8,741 bases of DNA from Anaerolineaceae bacterium UBA6105 (GTDB lineage Bacteria > Chloroflexota > Anaerolineae > Anaerolineales > Anaerolineaceae): contig DIWN01000055.1 in NCBI GenBank assembly GCA_002423495.1, positions 336-9,076 on the forward strand, given 5' to 3'. The notes below the pieces were generated by a model that saw only the letters and a program-made list of their open reading frames with translations, was not told the DNA's origin and ran no database searches. Shown piece after piece: positions 5,070-8,741 of the stretch (its first letter is position 1; each line of letters starts with the position of its first letter). The translations under genes were made by a program, and so were the position numbers.

Positions 5070-5423
5070 TTATGCCTTTGGCGCGTGGGTGGTTTTAGGA
5101 TTCTGAGTCAGAGCGGTGTAAACTTCCTTAGCCTCAGCTAACAAAGTTTCTTTGTCTTCCCCAGCCTTAAACCGCGTAAAGCGATCATCCAATTTGACGA
5201 TTTTGAAGAGTTTCTGCACAGATTCAGAGGGCTGGGCGCCAACGCTCAACCAGTGATAAATGCGATCTTCATCAAAAACGATTGTCCCGGGTTGTGTACG
5301 GGGATTGTAATGACCAACATTTTCAATAAAACGCCCATCACGAGGGCTTTCTTTGTCTGCTACAACCACACGATATTGAGGTTGGTGAGTTGAACCCACC
5401 CGACGTAAACGAATACGTACCAT
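5070..5423 (-). CDS. rpsP: 30S ribosomal protein S16
   Basis: S16 is a small-subunit protein needed for 30S assembly. The 117-residue product begins with the family signature MVRIRLRRVGSTHQPQYRVV, then ADKESPRDGRFIENVGHYNP (22-41) and the helix GAQPSESVQKLF (62-73). The C-terminal tail, rich in Lys, Ala and Thr, is longer than in the shortest family members. The ATG is preceded by AAGGAG (5436-5441), but the spacing is 12 nt, longer than usual; an in-frame TAA two codons upstream excludes an earlier start. It opens the packed rpsP-khpA-rimM-dprA block. Confidence 0.97.
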   Translation of the reverse strand: MVRIRLRRVGSTHQPQYRVVVADKESPRDGRFIENVGHYNPRTQPGTIVFDEDRIYHWLSVGAQPSESVQKLFKIVKLDDRFTRFKAGEDKETLLAEAKEVYTALTQNPKTTHAPKA

Positions 5424-5521
5424 TTTTTACTAATACTCCTTGACCTATAATCTTTTTCTTCCTGGCTCCGTCAAAGGCTGAGAGAATGCTGAAGGGGCAT
5501 TTCCTTCTCCTATGCTCAGGA

Positions 5522-6847
5522 TTAACCAAATAACCTATTAATATTACCACGTCCGCCGGATTTTTGGAACCTTTTCATTAAGTTCTGTATATCCCGGAAT
5601 TGTTTCATCAGTTTGTTCACGTCCTGCACATCTTTGCCACAGCCAGCCGCAATTCTCCGCCGGCGGCTCGCGTTCAGAATGCGAGGATCCTGCCGTTCTT
5701 TTGGCGTCATCGAGTTGATGATCGCCTCCACTGTTTTGAGCTGATCCTCAGCCTCATGCGGGTCCACTGATTTTGCCACAGTGCTGAACTGACCTGGCAG
5801 CATGCCCAACACCTGCGAGATCGGCCCCATTTTCTTGAGCTGACGTAATTGATTAGCGAAATCCTGCAGAGTAAACTGCCCGGTAAGCATCCGCTCGGCT
5901 TCCTTGACGTCCACCTCTCCGTCATAGGCCGCTTCTGCCTTCTCGATCAGGCCGAGCATATCGCCCATCCCCAAAATCCGGGACGAAATCCGGGTGGGAT
6001 CAAAGACTTCCAGTGCATCCAATCCCTCACCTGTTCCAAGGAATTTGATCGGGATACCAGTCACCTCCCGAATGGAAATTGCAGCACCGCCGCGGGCGTC
6101 ACCATCAATCTTGGTGAAGATCAGGCCGCTCAGTGGGATTACGCCATAAAAGCCTTTCGCGACATTCAGCGCTTCCTGCCCGATCATTGAGTCCACTACC
6201 AGCAGGATCTCCTTCACCGGCACGGCTTCATTGAGGGCTTTTAATTCATCCATCAGGGCATCGTCCAACTGCGAACGCCCGGCGGTATCCAAAATTACGA
6301 CGGAATAACCGCCTTTTCTTGCCATCTCGAAGGCACTTTTTGCAATTTGCACCGGCTTTGCGCCTTCAACACTGTGCACTGGCACATCAATCCGCTCCCC
6401 TAAAGTCTGAAGCTGCTTTATAGCTGCCGGACGGTAGATATCAGCCGCTACCAGCATCACCCTCTCGCCTCTTTGGCGCAATTGCTTTGCCAGTTTCGCT
6501 GCTGCTGTCGTTTTACCAGAGCCTTGCAAGCCTGCCAGCATGATCACATGCGGCTTCTCCCCCCTCAGATTGAGCGGAGCGGGCTGCCCGAGCGTCTTGA
6601 TGAGCTCTTCATTAACGATTTTGATCACCATTTGGGCAGGGTTGAGCGCTTTTGAGACTTCCGCCCCGATTGATCGCTCTTTCACACGGTTGGTAAAGGC
6701 CTTCACCACGGCATAATTAACATCCGCCTCAAGCAGTGCCAGCCGCACCTCGCGCATCGCCTTTTCAACATCCTCCTCAGACAGCTTTCCACGTCGACGG
6801 AGGTTGTCGAATATGGCTGTCAATTTGTCGGTCAAATTCTCAAACAT
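5522..6847 (-). CDS. ffh: Signal recognition particle GTPase Ffh (SRP54)
   Basis: Ffh binds SRP RNA and signal sequences of nascent membrane proteins and docks with FtsY. The 441-residue product has the N domain (1-95), the GTPase G domain with P-loop GLQGSGKTT (106-114), DTAGR (187-191) and TKID (245-248), and the M domain from about 295. The M domain carries SRRRRIAAGCGKDVQDVNKL (394-413), the SRP-RNA-binding helix region. Relatives usually have GSG where this one has GCG (402-404), a mild change. The Met-rich tail (MKQF, LMKRF) lines the signal-peptide groove. The ATG at 6845-6847 has AGGAA 6 nt upstream. A 98-bp gap separates it from rpsP; no terminator is clear there, so it may be co-transcribed. 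Confidence 0.98.
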   Translation of the reverse strand: MFENLTDKLTAIFDNLRRRGKLSEEDVEKAMREVRLALLEADVNYAVVKAFTNRVKERSIGAEVSKALNPAQMVIKIVNEELIKTLGQPAPLNLRGEKPHVIMLAGLQGSGKTTAAAKLAKQLRQRGERVMLVAADIYRPAAIKQLQTLGERIDVPVHSVEGAKPVQIAKSAFEMARKGGYSVVILDTAGRSQLDDALMDELKALNEAVPVKEILLVVDSMIGQEALNVAKGFYGVIPLSGLIFTKIDGDARGGAAISIREVTGIPIKFLGTGEGLDALEVFDPTRISSRILGMGDMLGLIEKAEAAYDGEVDVKEAERMLTGQFTLQDFANQLRQLKKMGPISQVLGMLPGQFSTVAKSVDPHEAEDQLKTVEAIINSMTPKERQDPRILNASRRRRIAAGCGKDVQDVNKLMKQFRDIQNLMKRFQKSGGRGNINRLFG

Positions 6848-6888
6848 AGCTAATTCCTGTCCATGTGATTTTGTGATATCAAGTCCAT

Positions 6889-6916
6889 ATCATACCCCAA
6901 ACTGCGCTGCTTTCAA
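6889..6916 (-). promoter_or_regulatory. Likely promoter of ffh and the downstream cluster
   Basis: On the minus strand TTGAAA (6911-6916) and TATGAT (6889-6894) are separated by 16 bp; each differs from consensus by one base. Predicted start is near 6882, giving a leader of about 35 nt that includes the AGGAA ribosome site (6854-6858). Confidence 0.6.
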
Positions 6917-7029
6917 AACAGTCTGAGCAATAAAAAAATCTGAGTTTTTTAGTCAAAATAATGCCATTTCGAAACTAAATTTACTGGTGGGTGTTTCTAA
7001 TCCTGAGAAACATTTGTCAGAGGTTTAAC

Positions 7030-7887
7030 ATGAATAAAGTAGCAATCGTAACCGATAGTACCGCTGGAATCCCTGATTCCATTGCCCGCGAATACAATAT
7101 AACTGTCGTCCCGCTTTCTGTTTTATGGGATGATAAATCCTACCTTGATGGGATCGACATCACACCCGAGGAATTTTACGAGCGCCTGGCCAAATCCGAT
7201 ACTTTGCCCACCACCTCGCAGCCCTCTGCTGGTATGTTTGCCGAAGTTTTCAAAAAACTGATCGATCAGGGCTATGACATTCTCACAATTGTCATGTCTT
7301 CCAAACTCTCCGGCACCTACCAGTCTGCGATCTTAGCTGCGGAGGATTTTCCCAAAAACCGCATATCAGTCGTAGACAGTCTCCAGGCTTCCATGCCCCT
7401 TACTCTTGTCGTCCTCATGGCTACTCAAGCCGCCCAACGTGGTGCAACGCTCCTTGAATGCGCAAATCTGGCGAAGGATCTATGCCAGCGGGTTCGCATC
7501 TTGTTCATTGTGGATACGCTCGAGTTTCTCTATAAAGGCGGTCGTATTGGTGGAGCTGCCCGCCTGATTGGCTCAGCGCTCAAGATGAAGCCCATCCTCG
7601 AGCTCAAAGACGGATTGATTGACTCATACGAAAACGTTCGCACCTTCAAAAAAGCGACGGAGCGTGTGTTCGAGATCGCTGAATCCGAACTTGGCAAACA
7701 AGGCACCATCGAATATCTCGGCATTGCGACTGCCAATGTCCCTCAGCGCGAGCAGGAATTCTTAACCATGGCACACCAACGATTCAATGTTCGCAACGAG
7801 TTTGTTGGTATGATCAGTCCGGTTATTGGCACGTATGTCGGTCCTGGTACTGTTGGCCTGGTCTATATACCCGCCAAAAAAGCCTGA
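7030..7887 (+). CDS. DegV family protein (FakB-like fatty-acid-binding protein)
   Basis: DegV proteins bind a fatty acid in an inter-domain tunnel; the FakB members hand it to the kinase FakA for phosphorylation and phospholipid synthesis. The 285-residue product shows VAIVTDSTAG (4-13), the ligand-head motif TSQPS (62-66), SSKLSGTYQSA (90-100), DTLEFLYKGGRIGG (162-175) and VIGTYVGPG (265-273). FakB-type proteins usually have His where this one has Tyr269 (GTHxGPG), so head-group contacts may differ. An upstream in-frame GTG at 6991 would add 13 residues, but ATG 7030 has AGAGG (7019-7023) 6 nt before it and begins at the usual family N-terminus. It is divergent from ffh. No fakA-like gene is in the window. 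Confidence 0.93.
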   Translation: MNKVAIVTDSTAGIPDSIAREYNITVVPLSVLWDDKSYLDGIDITPEEFYERLAKSDTLPTTSQPSAGMFAEVFKKLIDQGYDILTIVMSSKLSGTYQSAILAAEDFPKNRISVVDSLQASMPLTLVVLMATQAAQRGATLLECANLAKDLCQRVRILFIVDTLEFLYKGGRIGGAARLIGSALKMKPILELKDGLIDSYENVRTFKKATERVFEIAESELGKQGTIEYLGIATANVPQREQEFLTMAHQRFNVRNEFVGMISPVIGTYVGPGTVGLVYIPAKKA

Positions 7888-7909
7888 TTTCTCATTCTTT
7901 CACGATCTT

Positions 7910-7941
7910 CAGAGCCTGGAAAACCAGGCTCTGATTGTTTT
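7910..7941 (+). terminator. Strong intrinsic terminator after the degV-family gene
   Basis: CAGAGCCTGG (7910-7919), loop AAAA, CCAGGCTCTG (7924-7933): a perfect 10-bp stem 22 bp after the stop codon, followed by ATTGTTTT. The T-tract is interrupted, but the stem is very stable. It separates this gene from the next. Confidence 0.75.
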
Positions 7942-7962
7942 CCAGCCATTTCTTTTTTGTTT

Positions 7963-7971
7963 TGATACAAT
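7963..7971 (+). promoter_or_regulatory. Extended -10 promoter of the DUF1015-family gene
   Basis: TGATACAAT (7963-7971) fits TGn plus a -10 one base off TATAAT. No good -35 is seen about 17 bp upstream. The expected start near 7978 leaves a short leader containing AAAGGA (7992-7997). Confidence 0.5.
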
Positions 7972-8005
7972 AGGGTCAACTCACCTAAAGAAAAGGACGC
8001 TATTA

Positions 8006-8741
8006 ATGTCAACTGCAGAGAAAATTGGTGTTCGAGTGCCTGAAGTTCTCCTGCCGGTTAAGGGAATCGATCTTCATAAGTGGGCTGTGATTGCCTGCGA
8101 TCAATTCACTTCGCAGCCGGAATATTGGGAGCAGGTCGCGGAAACCGTCGGCGATGCTCCTTCAACCTTCCATCTTATCCTGCCGGAAGCCTGGCTTCAC
8201 AGCCCGGATGTGAAAGAGCGCATCGTCAAGAGCCAGCAAGCAATGCAGGATTATCTCGATGATGGAATTCTGGAATCCCACAAAGGGTTTGTCTTTGTTG
8301 AACGTCAAGTGGCGGACAAAGTTCAATCAGGGCTTGTCGTCGCGCTCGACCTGGAATGTTATGACTATAATAAGGGCTCCCAAACGCTCATCCGTGCCAC
8401 CGAAGGCACCATCTTAGACCGTCTTCCTCCACGCATGGAAGTCCGCCGGGATGCTTTGCTCGAATCCCCCCACATCCTTGTGCTTTATGATGATCTGGAA
8501 GGGGTCGTGCTTTCTGAAATTCTCGCGCGAAAGCAGGAACTCCCGCTTGCCTACGACTTTGAACTGATGGCTGGCAGTGGTCATCTTGCCGGACGGCTGA
8601 TCGACGATCCTGCTCTGATCGATAGCGTCCTCGAGGGGTTGGATTCTTTGATCGAACCCGCCACCTACGCGCAAAAATATGACCTGCCAGATGCAGAAGC
8701 CCCCCTGCTCTTCGCCATGGGCGATGGAAACCACTCCCTCG
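8006..8741 (+). CDS. DUF1015 family protein, N-terminal part
   Basis: The first 245 residues are visible; the gene runs off the window. The start ATG (8006-8008) has AAAGGA 8 nt upstream and begins MSTAEKIGVRVPEVLLP. Features typical of DUF1015 are the opening segment with WAVIACDQFTSQPEYWEQV (29-47), and a late motif FAMGDGNHSL (236-245), matching the family's conserved Asp-Gly-[His/Asn]-His. Between them lies a mixed alpha/beta region with no membrane segment, so it is probably cytoplasmic. The biochemical role of DUF1015 is not established to my knowledge, and nothing here decides it. It has its own promoter and follows a terminator, so it is not obviously linked to the degV-family gene. 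Confidence 0.85.
   Translation, partial: MSTAEKIGVRVPEVLLPVKGIDLHKWAVIACDQFTSQPEYWEQVAETVGDAPSTFHLILPEAWLHSPDVKERIVKSQQAMQDYLDDGILESHKGFVFVERQVADKVQSGLVVALDLECYDYNKGSQTLIRATEGTILDRLPPRMEVRRDALLESPHILVLYDDLEGVVLSEILARKQELPLAYDFELMAGSGHLAGRLIDDPALIDSVLEGLDSLIEPATYAQKYDLPDAEAPLLFAMGDGNHSL

Noticed and set aside
5447..5474. Promoter for rpsP (TTGACG, 16 bp, GATTAT on the minus strand)
   Set aside because: The -10 is poor and transcription would start inside the AAGGAG ribosome site, leaving no usable leader.
5424..5521. Structured leader or small RNA between ffh and rpsP
   Set aside because: Only a weak 5-bp hairpin (AATGC/GCATT) is visible, with no T-tract or known leader motif.
6967..6974. 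Palindrome TTTCGAAA upstream of the degV-family gene as an operator
   Set aside because: Eight bases in an AT-rich gap, with no second copy and no regulator nearby.
6991..7029. Upstream GTG start of the degV-family gene
   Set aside because: It adds 13 residues not typical of the family, while ATG 7030 has a well-placed AGAGG.
7971..7983. TAGGGTCAAC near the DUF1015-family promoter, resembling the left arm of the BIMEs
   Set aside because: There is no matching right arm, loop or second hairpin, so it is probably chance.

Overview
The window looks like a chromosomal segment of an Anaerolineae-like member of the Chloroflexota. This is inferred from three things: a type I topoisomerase carrying an N-terminal DUF5679-type zinc ribbon, a lipoprotein with a long Thr/Pro linker, and palindromic repeats beside a REP-associated transposase. 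No taxonomic marker was searched. Most of the window has balanced to moderately high GC; about 2080-2850 is clearly AT-rich.

Layout. At 1-614 (minus) lies the N-terminal part of topA with its promoter. At 812-1393 (minus) is a dead REP-associated tyrosine transposase (RAYT). From 758 to 3086 the DNA is studded with palindromic repeats: one single REP hairpin (758-781), five paired REP/inverted-REP units (BIMEs A-E) and one half unit. Between the repeats sits a small plus-strand pair, a lipoprotein (1798-2619) and a 68-residue membrane protein (2648-2854), closed by an intrinsic terminator. From 6847 down to 3165 runs a minus-strand housekeeping cluster, ffh - rpsP - khpA - rimM - dprA: protein targeting, ribosome biogenesis, then DNA processing. 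The last three genes are tightly packed, with two TAATG stop/start overlaps. Divergent from ffh on the plus strand are a DegV/FakB-like fatty-acid-binding protein (7030-7887), a strong terminator, and the start of a DUF1015-family gene running off the window (8006-8741).

The most interesting part is the repeat system. Each unit reads GTAG + 8-bp stem + CCCCGT-type loop, a variable spacer of 10-19 nt, then a second hairpin that, read on the other strand, is also GTAG + 8-bp stem + CCCCGT loop. This is the architecture of a BIME, and GTAG is the tetranucleotide known at the foot of RAYT-associated REPs. One complete unit (A) lies in frame inside the RAYT gene itself and encodes a piece of its variable loop. 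The RAYT has two in-frame stops but the frame is otherwise intact to a normal C-terminus, so the local transposase is a recent pseudogene. The DNA motifs are read directly; mobilisation by a RAYT is inferred from known REP/RAYT systems.
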